From assembly GCA_937877685.1 (NCBI GenBank), contig CALFGU010000048.1, positions 1 to 23,535 of the forward strand: 23,535 nt of DNA, read 5' to 3'. The position numbers and the translations under genes are program-made. This stretch comes from an uncultured Prevotella sp. Lineage in GTDB: Bacteria > Bacteroidota > Bacteroidia > Bacteroidales > Bacteroidaceae. This document shows positions 1 to 7,417 of the stretch, piece after piece; position 1 is the stretch's first letter; each line of letters begins with the position of its first letter. The notes beneath the pieces are model-generated. The model made no database searches, had not been told where the DNA came from, and worked only from the letters and a program-made list of their open reading frames with translations.

Positions 1-539
1 ACCAAACTGTGCACGCAGAAGCAAAGGACTATTTTTATACTACAATGTATTATCCGTTGTGTGAGAAGGGTTACTATGTATATTCGCCTTATTTAACCAT
101 GGAAATGTTCCAGCAAGAAAGTGCTTATGATGCGGAATTATTTCTTGAAGGTGATTTGACTCCTTTTAGAACAATACTTAATGCAGATGCCGCTATGTTT
201 ACTATTATTAAAGATTGGCGTCGCAACAACTTGCTTGGTCAGTTAACGGTTAAAGTAGAATATATCTTGCGTTCCACAAAAACAGGAAAAACCTTATATA
301 CTCGTGAAGGACAAATAAAAGTAGATACAAGTGTTAATGCTGGAAGTGGTAGTTTTGGTGCTCTTGCCAGTATGCTTGCAACAGCGATTAATACGGCAAC
401 TACTGATAAGGTTATTGCAGGCAGAAAGTGTAATGCGTTTGTATTAATGGACCTTCCTTCTGGAAAATATTCGCCGATGTATGAAAAAGATGCGGTTAAT
501 CCAGCAGGAAAAGCATATATAAAGGCTACTGTGAAGTAG
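1..539 (+). CDS. DUF799/GNA1162-type lipoprotein, 3' part of gene
   Basis: The reading frame is open from the window edge (codons in phase with base 3) to the TAG at 537-539, so the true start and the expected lipoprotein signal lie outside. About 178 residues are visible. Family knowledge: DUF799 (GNA1162-like) proteins are predicted periplasmic or outer-membrane lipoproteins, usually about 220 residues, often encoded next to CsgG-like and DUF4810 lipoproteins. Visible hallmarks, in order, are the PLCEKGYYVYSP segment, the central ILNADAAMFTIIKDW strand, the 'R..KTGKTLYTREG' strand that normally reads 'D..TG.lLWdG', the Gly/Ala-rich SGSFGALASMLATAINTAT segment, and a C-terminal PSGKYSP motif. 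The GTG at 9 is an in-frame codon inside the domain, not a plausible start. The gene is followed by hairpins at 578-617 and 717-787. The family call is from remembered motifs; the molecular role is unknown. Confidence 0.82.
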   Translation, partial: QTVHAEAKDYFYTTMYYPLCEKGYYVYSPYLTMEMFQQESAYDAELFLEGDLTPFRTILNADAAMFTIIKDWRRNNLLGQLTVKVEYILRSTKTGKTLYTREGQIKVDTSVNAGSGSFGALASMLATAINTATTDKVIAGRKCNAFVLMDLPSGKYSPMYEKDAVNPAGKAYIKATVK

Positions 540-577
540 TTATCTTAAGATTCTTTTAATATCTTTTAATTATCCCC

Positions 578-617
578 CCCTATTGCTTAATAACGATAAT
601 TTAATAAAGCAATAGGG
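578..617 (+). terminator. Stem-loop after the DUF799 gene
   Basis: Perfect 11-bp inverted repeat: CCCTATTGCTT (578-588) and AAGCAATAGGG (607-617), with an 18-nt AT-rich loop, 38 nt after the stop codon. No clear T-run follows, so it may be a 3'-end-stabilising hairpin rather than a complete intrinsic terminator. Confidence 0.5.
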
Positions 618-716
618 AGTGTAATTGGTTATACACATTTTGTGGTTTTTTGAAGAACACTTATAAGTTACGTTTACGTTCTTTTCATAGGTTTCATTTT
701 TAGCATATTAAGAGAA

Positions 717-787
717 CGAAAAACAAAGTCTCAAATTCGAGCGCTTATTTCTCAAATTGTGCGCCGAATTTGAGGCTTTGTTTTTCG
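717..787. terminator. Bidirectional intrinsic terminator between convergent genes
   Basis: The 23-nt arms at 717-739 and 765-787 pair at 22 of 23 positions, and the exception can pair as G-T. The outer ends are A-rich on the left (CGAAAAAC) and T-rich on the right (GTTTTTCG), so a U-rich tail forms in either direction. It separates the plus-strand DUF799 gene from the minus-strand metalloprotease, where a two-way terminator is expected. The inner GCGC blocks at 741-744 and 761-764 could lengthen the stem with one bulge. The hairpin is built on members of the 21-bp repeat family. Confidence 0.75.
725..787 (+). repeat. 21-bp repeat array A
   Basis: Two direct units start at 725 and 746; TCTCAAATT recurs at 729-737 and 750-758, exactly 21 bp apart. 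The third 21-bp block (767-787) is the reverse complement of the first and forms the right arm of the terminator hairpin. The shared AAGTCTCAAA core matches array B at 4003-4086. The rest of the 540-891 gap holds the 578-617 hairpin and a 10-bp palindrome ACTTATAAGT at 659-668. I see no gene in it. Confidence 0.55.
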
Positions 788-891
788 TATTTAAGGTTTT
801 GTTTTTTGAATGAACTATTTAGGGGATTGGTTATGAGAATTGCTGGTAATTTCTTCCTATGATGCAAGGGCGAAACAACAGCGGGAATGTG

Positions 892-1329
892 TTATTTAAA
901 CACTTGTTTTTTGCCATTAACGATGTGGATGCCCTTACCCTGTTGTGAGGCGGGGCGTCCCTGTAAGTCGTAAATGGTGGGGACAGTTGCGGGGCGCAGG
1001 GTGGGAGATTGTTGGATGCTGGTTTCATTGTTGGCGCCCGTGATGGTGAAACTGTTGTTGACGTTAGGGTCAAGGGAGGTGAGCGTAAAGGCTGCGCCGT
1101 GAGTTTCTTCCACCTTGATAATGCCACCATTCATGGAGCGCACGGCGGTTGTGAAATCCACGTCAACTTGTCCGATGTTGAGGTTGGGCAGTGTCACTTG
1201 GCAGTGACCATCTAAGGCTGGGACGTCCTCGGCAAGGACGTGCTGAAAGGTCTTTCCGTAGTCCGTGGAAAGCAGAATACGCAAGCGACTGTCGGGGGTA
1301 AAGTAATTTTCGTTAATGCCCCACGTCAC
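892..1329 (-). pseudogene. C-terminal part of the frameshifted metzincin protease
   Basis: This frame continues the protease encoded at 1326-2504 but is out of register with it. Read upstream of the nominal GTG start at 1329, the frame gives LTRARQTAYEAGEAITVTW, which joins naturally to the upstream protein and then to INENYFTPDSRLRILLST, a typical immunoglobulin-like or fibronectin-like C-terminal domain of secreted Bacteroidales proteases. It ends with IYDLQGRPASQQGKGIHIVN and a basic tail. That short C-terminal domain is common in Prevotella secreted proteins and resembles a sorting or anchoring module. There is no independent start or signal peptide, so this is a broken gene end and not a separate gene. 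The stop codon is at 892-894. Confidence 0.75.
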
Positions 1330-2504
1330 GGTGATTGCTTCGCCTGCCTCATAGGCGGTTTGGCGGGCGCGAGTGAGGCACAGAAAGGTGTGCCTTCAAG
1401 AATATCTATTTGCGCCTCCCAAATGGCGTAAGTGGGGTAAAAGGGTGCCTCCTGCAGGGCGGTGTATGTCCAAGGAGTGGCGGGAATGTCATTCACAAGG
1501 ATGCTGAGGTCGTAAGTGCCGGCCGCCAAATTGGGAATGTCGGTACCCTCTTTCAGGAAATAGTAGTCGCCGTAAAGGTCTGCGGTGTAAACGGGTGCGT
1601 AATGGATGACATTGCTTGCCTGTGGGGCGATGGCGCCAAACTCAGGGAGGAGACCGTTAGGACTTGCGCCGTCTTGAACTCGGTCAACGTTCGTGCTGTT
1701 ACACCCCATGGCGGCATAAAGTAACTCATGCTGCTCCGTGTCACGCGCTTGAACGTGGATGGAGAGGCATGCGCCACGGGGAATGCGGTAAGATGCGTGC
1801 ATTTTTGTGGCATCAAATTGTGGCGCATTGTTGGTCACAGGGATGTTTTTGTAAGCAACGGTGCCCTTCACGGCATGGCGGATGGTTTTTATGGAAGGGT
1901 AGGAGATGAATGCGCCGAGGTTGTCCATCAAACTGCCTTCGCCTTGGGGCGTATGCACAGCGCCGAACAAATGCCCCACTTCGTGTGCCACGACCCACTT
2001 ATCTGTTTTTGCATAACCGTTACCCTTTTGGTGGGCATTGTAAGCTCCGCCGAGGGCGGACAGACCTGAGTTTTCCTCAAACGCACTGCGATGCATGACC
2101 CACAGACCAACGTCGTAAGCTTCGGCATCTATGACGGCGTTGATGAGAGCGGTGGCGTTGCCAATTTCGGGAAGTCCGTTGTAAGGGTTAATGGGGAGGT
2201 CGGCTAAGTCACAGAGGCGCTCGTCCTGCACCACCTGGAAACACAAACCGAGAGGCACGTAAATGTTATTGATATAGTCTTCACACTCCTGCCAAAAGTT
2301 TTTTACCTTGTCGTAATCTCCATCAAGGTCTTGTTCGTAAGCGCTTCGGGTGACTGGGATTGCCAGACGATAGAAACGCAAAACGCCATCGCCTGGGAGT
2401 GCGTCAGGGGCGATTGTCTCACGCTGAAACGTTGGTTTTGCTTGTAGGGGGAACAGTAAGCAAAGCAGAAATGCCAGTAGGGGCGTAAGAAGGGTGGTTT
2501 TCAT
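1326..2504 (-). CDS. Secreted reprolysin-like (M12B-type) zinc metalloprotease, truncated by a frameshift
   Basis: Metzincin-family endopeptidase predicted to be exported. I chose the ATG at 2504 because MKTTLLTPLLAFLLCLLFP followed by LQA makes a good Sec signal peptide; an upstream ATG at 2537 would only add 11 residues. In this numbering the zinc motif HEVGHLFGAVH (HExxHxxGxxH) lies at about residues 174-184, with catalytic Glu175, and the Met of SLMD at 193 serves as the Met-turn. The preceding region (VLRFYRLAI, then about 100 residues) matches the reprolysin-like catalytic fold. The protein ends abnormally (CASLAPAKPPMRQAKQSP) at a TGA at 1326-1328. The true C-terminal domain continues in another frame (892-1329), giving about 536 residues if restored. 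The shift lies near 1370-1392. The catalytic domain is intact, so a truncated active protease is possible. The 169-bp gap upstream shows no clear TAnnTTTG box. Confidence 0.8.
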   Translation of the reverse strand: MKTTLLTPLLAFLLCLLFPLQAKPTFQRETIAPDALPGDGVLRFYRLAIPVTRSAYEQDLDGDYDKVKNFWQECEDYINNIYVPLGLCFQVVQDERLCDLADLPINPYNGLPEIGNATALINAVIDAEAYDVGLWVMHRSAFEENSGLSALGGAYNAHQKGNGYAKTDKWVVAHEVGHLFGAVHTPQGEGSLMDNLGAFISYPSIKTIRHAVKGTVAYKNIPVTNNAPQFDATKMHASYRIPRGACLSIHVQARDTEQHELLYAAMGCNSTNVDRVQDGASPNGLLPEFGAIAPQASNVIHYAPVYTADLYGDYYFLKEGTDIPNLAAGTYDLSILVNDIPATPWTYTALQEAPFYPTYAIWEAQIDILEGTPFCASLAPAKPPMRQAKQSP

Positions 2505-2673
2505 TCTGAGGTATTCGATGGGGTTAGACAGAAGCACAAAAGAACAAATGTTTGGCGGGAGTTAAAGCCTCTTTTTTAGAATAACTCCTTTCCTTGCCTG
2601 AAGTTTGTTTGTTGCTATAATTCTTTTGTTCTTTTGTTCTTCTGTCAAAAGAAATAGTTGCGCGCTTCAAAGG

Positions 2674-3864
2674 TTATTTCTTGCGCTTCAGATACGTGCT
2701 GACGGCATTATGGTCGGAACGGTCGGGGCGGTTCAGGATGCGGGCACCATAGGGAGTCCAATGTTCGTTGCTATAAAGGATATGGTCGATGCGCACCACC
2801 ATGGCGTTGCGATTGAATGTGCGTCCGATGCCGTTTCCTGTCTCAACGAAGGCATCAGAAAGGTTGCCCGCGTTGGCAATTGTGCGATAGGTGTAGGACA
2901 CAGGGGTGTCGTTGAAATCGCCACAGACAATGATGTTGCGGTGAGGGTTATTGGCAATAAATTGTGCGATAGTGTCGGCCTGGAGTGCGCGAGGCACGGA
3001 GGCACGAGCGATTTTGCGAGCCACGTGTAAGAGTCCCTCAACGTCGTAAGTGTCGTCGGTGTCTTCATCACGCAGTTGGTCCACATTGTCTTGGAAAAGA
3101 GCACGGTCGCCCGAGGAAAGTTGCATCGACTTTAAGTGAGTGACAACAAAGAAAAGCGTGTCGTTGGCCGCGAGTTTGATTTTGAAGACTGCCGCTCCGT
3201 TTCCGCCCATCTTGCAAAGGATTTCCTTGTCCACAATAGGGTATTTCGAGAAACAACCTAAGTGAGAACCCCCTATGTTTACGGACGATGTGTGATAGTT
3301 ATTACGTTTCAGAATGGGGCGTACGTGTTTGTCATACGGGTTTCCGCCAAAACCCTCCTGATATCCCACTATGTCGGGTTGCTCCTTCACAATTTCCAGA
3401 ATGAGTCGGTTGTCTCCCTTTTTGTTGTTCTTATCCTTGATGCTATCTGTCCAGAGGCCAAAACCCGATGTGTTATAGGTGATGACCTTCAAGCAATCCT
3501 TGGGCGCGGGAGAGGGAAAGTTGATGGGGAAATAACTATCGATGGCTTCATAACAGAGCAAGAGACCCACGAGCGGAATCCACGCGCGACTCCAACAGAC
3601 AAGCAGACTGATGAGCAACATGAGGAGTGTGCCTACTAAGAAGACGGGGAAGGCAAGTCCCATGAGGCTGAGCAAGCGAAAGTGTTCGGGAGAAATGTAT
3701 GTGCTTAACACAGCGATGAGCAACAACAAAACGGTTGCCAACGAGAATCCAGTGATTGTGTTGGCAACAAATGTGTAAAGGCGTGAGCGCTTTTTCCCCT
3801 TCGTAGTGGGTTTCTTGGCGGTAGCCTTGGGTTTTGTGGGTTTCTTTTCCGTTTTCTTCGTCAT
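2674..3864 (-). CDS. Membrane-anchored endonuclease/exonuclease/phosphatase (EEP) family protein
   Basis: 396 residues. A Lys-rich cytoplasmic tail (1-28) is followed by hydrophobic helices at about 34-56, 64-90 and 95-108, then a C-terminal EEP domain (about 125-396). EEP catalytic signatures visible are TYNTSGF (Asn131), the metal-binding Glu170 in GYQEG, His243 in VTHLKS, Asp316 and Asn318 in CGDFND, Asp360-His361 in RIDHILYS, and Asp384-His385 in RSDHNAV. Every residue expected of a working Mg2+-dependent phosphodiesterase is present. The substrate cannot be read from sequence; family members cleave DNA, RNA, phosphoinositides or sphingomyelin. The membrane arrangement suggests that the domain faces the periplasm. 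EEP proteins of this layout commonly sit beside rhomboid genes in Bacteroidetes, as here, although the 366-bp gap argues for a separate promoter. Confidence 0.85.
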   Translation of the reverse strand: MTKKTEKKPTKPKATAKKPTTKGKKRSRLYTFVANTITGFSLATVLLLLIAVLSTYISPEHFRLLSLMGLAFPVFLVGTLLMLLISLLVCWSRAWIPLVGLLLCYEAIDSYFPINFPSPAPKDCLKVITYNTSGFGLWTDSIKDKNNKKGDNRLILEIVKEQPDIVGYQEGFGGNPYDKHVRPILKRNNYHTSSVNIGGSHLGCFSKYPIVDKEILCKMGGNGAAVFKIKLAANDTLFFVVTHLKSMQLSSGDRALFQDNVDQLRDEDTDDTYDVEGLLHVARKIARASVPRALQADTIAQFIANNPHRNIIVCGDFNDTPVSYTYRTIANAGNLSDAFVETGNGIGRTFNRNAMVVRIDHILYSNEHWTPYGARILNRPDRSDHNAVSTYLKRKK

Positions 3865-4002
3865 GGGTGTAGTTTCTGTGTGTCTGTGTTACTTCCTTTC
3901 TCTCACGGAAGTGATTTGTTCTTCAAACAGAAGGACTTGAAAAGATTTCAAACCCTTATTTATCTCATTGGAAATCAGTTGCGATTAAGAAACTTACAAA
4001 CT

Positions 4003-4086
4003 GTTGAAATGATAAGTTACTTAAGGAAAACTATTTGAGACTTACGAAAAATTGTTTGAGACTTACGAACGTTTAAAATAGACTTA
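4003..4086 (-). repeat. 21-bp repeat array B, four contiguous units
   Basis: Read on the minus strand, units begin at 4086, 4065, 4044 and 4023, each exactly 21 bp after the last and each beginning TAAGT. The two middle units share TAAGTCTCAAA. The last begins with the 11-bp palindrome TAAGTAACTTA followed by TCATTTCAAC, nearly identical to a unit of array E at 12295-12315. The array lies 139-222 bp upstream of the EEP start and reads toward it. The rest of the 3865-4230 gap shows no gene, RNA or clear promoter box. Confidence 0.7.
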
Positions 4087-4230
4087 ATTTTCAGGGGCTC
4101 AGAAAGTGGCGGTCGGAAGGTAAAGTTGCGTGTGTGCAAGTGAGGTTTAAATCTGCCTCTGCCTTTCTGTCGCCTCCCTTCAGTGCTTCTGTTCTTTTGT
4201 CAAAAAGACGTCCGTCAGCATCCTTGCCAC

Positions 4231-5148
4231 TTACTTGCGCGTAGAAGCGTCAAAAAGGAAGTTCTTTTCCTCTGTGGTGAGACTTTCATAGCCCGACTTC
4301 TTAATCTTATCCAAAAGTTCATCAATGCGTCGGCGCTTTTCTTCCAAATCTGCCGATGGCGTGGGCTTCTGTGGTTGTTGCATCTGCTCGTAAGTGCCTC
4401 CGGGGTTTACGGTCATCTTAGGATTCTTGTTGTAAGGCGACTTCTTGGGCGAAGAAAAGTGTTTCTTCAGGCGCTCCCACCAAGAGTTGGGATTGTGTAA
4501 GCGTGTCCAGCGAAGGAGTAAGATAAAGCCGAAAAGCATACCGCCAAGGTGGGCAAAGTGTGCCACATTGTCGTTGACGGAGAACGAAGAGTAGAGTTCA
4601 AGTGCCGCATAACCGATGACGAAATACTTTGCCTTCATCGGAATAGGGGGTATGAGCAACATGATTCGCTGATTGGGATAGATGAATCCGAATGCCAAGA
4701 GAATGCCATAGACAGCCCCCGAAGCACCTACCGTACGCCAGTAATTCAAAAACTCTCCCATGGGATAAATTCCTTCAGGAGTGCGCACTCTTTCAAAGTT
4801 AGCAAGTCCTTCTACACAGTATTCTCCATATTGGAAAATCTCTTGGCAAAATCCAGCTCCAATACCGCAGATTAGGTAATAGATAAGGAAATGCTTCACC
4901 CCAAGAGTTGACTCAATGAGGCGACCAAACATCCACAGGGCAAACATGTTGAAGAACAAGTGCGAAAGATTCGCATGCAAGAACATGTAAGTGAAGAGTT
5001 GGTGAATCTGGAAATTGTCGGCAAGGAAGAAGTGGAGCCCGAAGGTGGCAACTAAATCAATCCCATTGCTTTTTGCCAATTCCTGCAGGGCAAATATGAC
5101 GACGTTACTGATAAGTAACCATTTTGTTACGGGAGGAAAGTTGTTCAT
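4231..5148 (-). CDS. Rhomboid family intramembrane serine protease
   Basis: 305 residues with six predicted membrane helices in the first 215. The catalytic dyad is Ser143 in VGASGAVYG (GxSG) and His200 in VAHFAHLGG. The oxyanion and structural motif HxNxxHxxxN is present at His58, Asn60, His63 and Asn67, so the enzyme looks active. It cleaves transmembrane helices of substrate proteins within the inner membrane; the natural substrate is unknown. The cytoplasmic tail (about 215-305) is basic and Pro-rich and ends in DELLDKIKKSGYESLTTEEK, a helical tail typical of Bacteroidetes rhomboids. The ATG at 5148 immediately abuts an 8-bp AGGTTAT repeat array that fills the whole gap to cysS, so a separate promoter is hard to place and read-through from cysS is plausible. 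Confidence 0.93.
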   Translation of the reverse strand: MNNFPPVTKWLLISNVVIFALQELAKSNGIDLVATFGLHFFLADNFQIHQLFTYMFLHANLSHLFFNMFALWMFGRLIESTLGVKHFLIYYLICGIGAGFCQEIFQYGEYCVEGLANFERVRTPEGIYPMGEFLNYWRTVGASGAVYGILLAFGFIYPNQRIMLLIPPIPMKAKYFVIGYAALELYSSFSVNDNVAHFAHLGGMLFGFILLLRWTRLHNPNSWWERLKKHFSSPKKSPYNKNPKMTVNPGGTYEQMQQPQKPTPSADLEEKRRRIDELLDKIKKSGYESLTTEEKNFLFDASTRK

Positions 5149-5151
5149 TAT

Positions 5152-5345
5152 GAGGTTCTGAGGTGGTAAGGTTATAAGGTTTAGAGGTTATTAGGTTTTA
5201 AGGTTTTTAGGGGTGAGGTTTTGAGGTGGTTAGGTTATAAGGTCTTAAGATTATAAGGGGTGAAGTTATAAGGATTAAGGTTATGAGGTTTCGGATAACA
5301 GACCGCAGGGCCTCGTAACCTTAAACCTCATAACCTCAAAACCTC
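5152..5345. repeat. Degenerate 8-bp AGGTTAT tandem array with an inverted tail
   Basis: From 5152 to 5292 the plus strand can be cut into about 18 units of 7-9 nt with consensus (A/G/T)AGGTTAT or close variants such as GAGGTTTT and GAGGTGGT. From about 5313 to 5345 four or so units return in inverted orientation (AACCTCATAACCTC). The best pairing is a perfect 14-bp stem, AGGTTATGAGGTTT at 5278-5291 with its complement at 5323-5336. The array spans the gap between the cysS stop (5349) and the rhomboid start (5148), so it would form the rhomboid 5' leader and cysS 3' end. The plus-strand T5 after 5345 makes a terminator-like end only for plus-strand transcripts. Confidence 0.8.
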
Positions 5346-5348
5346 TTT

Positions 5349-6824
5349 TTATTTATTCAAACGCCAAGTAGCGCCGTCCTTTGTATCCTTAACTTCAAAT
5401 CCAAGTGCTGCAAGTTCGTTTCTTACTTTATCTGAAGTTGCCCAATCCTTATTAGCCTTCGCCGTAGCACGGATTTCGAGAAGCAAGTCAATAGCTTTTC
5501 CAAATGCTTCTTCACGTTCGGCGTTTCCATCTGCTTCAGAAGTGAGGCCAAGAATATCAAATGCAAATGTGTGGAAGAGCGTGCGGAGCGCGTCTAATGC
5601 ATCTGCCGCAATGGTTTGCTTCTTATCCACAATCTGGTTAATCACGCGACATGCATCAAAGAGATGGCTGATTAAGATAGGAGAATTGAGGTCGTCATTA
5701 AGCGCAGCGTAACATTTCTCTTGAAGTTCGTTGACAAAGTCCATCTTAACGGCGCCGTCCTTACTTGCTTCGATGCGATCAAGCTCCTTAATCGCTTGGA
5801 GAAGGCGATCGAGTCCCTTCTTAGCGGCTTGGAGGGCTTCGTTAGAGAAATCTACGGTTGAACGATAGTGAGCCTGGAGGATGAAGAAGCGAATCGTCAT
5901 CGGCGTATAGGCTTGTTCGAGCAAGGGATGGTTACCTGTGAAGAATTCATCGAGAGTGATGAAGTTGTTATAGGATTTTCCCATCTTCTTACCCGCAATC
6001 GTAATCATATTATTGTGCATCCAATAGTTCACCATGGGTTTTCCTTGTGACGCTACTGCTTGTGCGATTTCGCATTCGTGATGGGGGAACACGAGATCCA
6101 TACCTCCGCCGTGGATATCGAATTGTTCGCCGAGGTATTTCTTACCCATTGCTGTGCATTCGCAATGCCAGCCGGGGAAACCGTCACCCCATGGCGAGGG
6201 CCAGCGCATAATGTGCTCGGGTTGTGCCTTCTTCCAAAGCGCGAAGTCCACTTGGTTGCGCTTTTCTCCCACACCGTCGAGTTCGCGTGAGGCATCCTTC
6301 ACGTCATCCAAGTTACGGCCCGAAAGGATACCGTAGCCGTGTTTTTCATTATACTTCACCACGTCGAAATAAACCGAACCGTTGCTCTCATAAGCGAATC
6401 CGTTGTCCAAGATTTGCTGAACGAGTTGCTCTTGTTCGATAATGTGGCCCGTAGCATGGGGTTCGATGCTCGGGCGAAGCACTCCGAGTTTCGCCATTGC
6501 TTCATTGAAGCGGTTCGTATAATGTTGCGCCACTTCCATTGGCTCTAACTGCTCCAGGCGTGCCTTCTTAGCAATCTTATCTTCGCCTTCGTCGGCATCA
6601 TGTTCAAGATGGCCCACGTCGGTAATATTACGCACGTAACGTACTTTGTAACCCTGGTGCTTGAGATAGCGGAAGAGGAGGTCGAAAGTAATTGCGGGGC
6701 GCGCATGTCCCAAGTGAGCATCGCCATATACCGTTGGACCGCAAACATACATACCTACATGGCCGGGGTTGATAGGTTTAAATTCTTCTTTCTTACGAGT
6801 AAGGGTATTGTAAATAGTAAGCAT
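5349..6824 (-). CDS. cysS: Cysteinyl-tRNA synthetase
   Basis: Class Ia aminoacyl-tRNA synthetase that charges tRNA-Cys with cysteine in the cytoplasm. It has 491 residues starting at the ATG at 6824 (MLTIYNTLTRKKEEF); the frame is open further upstream, but that extension runs over the recX end and has no family similarity. The HIGH motif is HLGH (37-40) and the KMSKS loop reads KMGKS (280-284). The zinc ligands expected from E. coli CysRS correspond to Cys28 (YVCGPTVY), Cys223 (WHCECTAMG), His248 and Glu252 (PHHECE). The DALR-like anticodon-binding region occupies the C-terminal third and ends GATWRLNK. Full length for the family. It is separated from recX by 133 bp containing 21-bp array C, and is followed by the AGGTTAT array and the rhomboid gene. 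Confidence 0.97.
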   Translation of the reverse strand: MLTIYNTLTRKKEEFKPINPGHVGMYVCGPTVYGDAHLGHARPAITFDLLFRYLKHQGYKVRYVRNITDVGHLEHDADEGEDKIAKKARLEQLEPMEVAQHYTNRFNEAMAKLGVLRPSIEPHATGHIIEQEQLVQQILDNGFAYESNGSVYFDVVKYNEKHGYGILSGRNLDDVKDASRELDGVGEKRNQVDFALWKKAQPEHIMRWPSPWGDGFPGWHCECTAMGKKYLGEQFDIHGGGMDLVFPHHECEIAQAVASQGKPMVNYWMHNNMITIAGKKMGKSYNNFITLDEFFTGNHPLLEQAYTPMTIRFFILQAHYRSTVDFSNEALQAAKKGLDRLLQAIKELDRIEASKDGAVKMDFVNELQEKCYAALNDDLNSPILISHLFDACRVINQIVDKKQTIAADALDALRTLFHTFAFDILGLTSEADGNAEREEAFGKAIDLLLEIRATAKANKDWATSDKVRNELAALGFEVKDTKDGATWRLNK

Positions 6825-6862
6825 AACTATTGTTTGTTTTAGAGTGTGTGATATGTTAGTTT

Positions 6863-6904
6863 TTGTTGGAATTAAGTCACTTATAGTTGCAAAAGAGTTA
6901 CTTA
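6863..6904 (-). repeat. 21-bp repeat array C, two units
   Basis: Minus-strand units begin at 6904 (TAAGTAACTC) and 6883 (the palindrome TAAGTGACTTA followed by ATTCCAAC), 21 bp apart. The array lies 39-80 bp upstream of the cysS start codon, reading toward cysS. It is the smallest array and would be weak evidence alone; its match to arrays B, E and F supports it. Confidence 0.5.
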
Positions 6905-6957
6905 AAGTTTTTGTTATGAGTAACCTTTTTCTGAGCATCTGAGACGGGCGGGAAACA

Positions 6958-7413
6958 CTATTCCTCAACGTAGTCCAAATTCATATTTTCGAACACATAG
7001 GAAGGTTCAAATCCACGAGCAATCAAGCTTCGTGCCAACTTTTGTCGCACTTCATAGTCGGTTTCTCCCTTAATGCTACGCTGCTTTGAGCGAAGCACTT
7101 TTTGGAATGCCTCTGCATACTGTTCATCCGTAATGCAGGGCATTGCCTCTTGGATATAGGCGGGACAGACGCCCTTGGCGCGGAGATGTTGTGCCACCTT
7201 GATGCGCCCCCATCCGTTATAAAGGATTTTGTCGTGCACAAAGGCGCGTGCATATCGGCCTTCGTCGATATAACCTTCCTCTATGAGGCGGTCAATCAGC
7301 ACTTCGGCATCTTCGGATGAGGCACCTTTCTTACGCAATTTCTCAGCGATGTCCGCACAGCAGTATTCGCGACGCGCACAAAGCGCAGTCATGGTTCTGT
7401 AAAGCGCTTCCAT
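6958..7413 (-). CDS. recX: RecX family regulatory protein
   Basis: 151 residues from the ATG at 7413, chosen because it lies 4 nt after the stop of the upstream glycosyltransferase and begins at the conserved ALYRTMTALCARREYC helix; earlier in-frame ATGs lie inside the neighbouring gene. RecX binds RecA filaments and limits or modulates recombination. Recognisable features are the three tandem three-helix repeats with ADIAEKLRKKG, LIEEGYIDEGRYARAFVHDKI, GWGRIKVAQHLRAKGV and a final KLARSLIARGFEPSYV. Length and pattern fit short Bacteroidetes RecX proteins. Its place behind two glycosyltransferases, and not beside recA, suggests translational or transcriptional coupling rather than shared function. 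Confidence 0.88.
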   Translation of the reverse strand: MEALYRTMTALCARREYCCADIAEKLRKKGASSEDAEVLIDRLIEEGYIDEGRYARAFVHDKILYNGWGRIKVAQHLRAKGVCPAYIQEAMPCITDEQYAEAFQKVLRSKQRSIKGETDYEVRQKLARSLIARGFEPSYVFENMNLDYVEE

Positions 7414-7417
7414 GCGA

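Noticed and set aside
9..11. GTG as the start of the DUF799 gene
   Set aside because: The frame is open to the window edge, and the residues after GTG already lie within the conserved domain with no signal peptide.
1370..1392. Programmed -1 ribosomal frameshift in the metalloprotease gene
   Set aside because: No X-XXY-YYZ heptamer and no strong downstream stem are visible at the switch; ordinary indel or sequence error is simpler.
5989..5994. KMGKS in place of KMSKS in CysS considered as a defect
   Set aside because: This loop tolerates small residues at the third position in class I synthetases; all other active-site residues are present.
6825..6968. Longer cysS start at 6968
   Set aside because: The extra 48 codons overlap the recX end and array C and have no CysRS similarity; MLTIYNTLTR at 6824 is the normal N-terminus.
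7002..7014. GGTTCAAATCC word resembling a tRNA T-arm
   Set aside because: It is inside recX (codons for GFEPSY), and no acceptor stem or anticodon arm can be formed around it.
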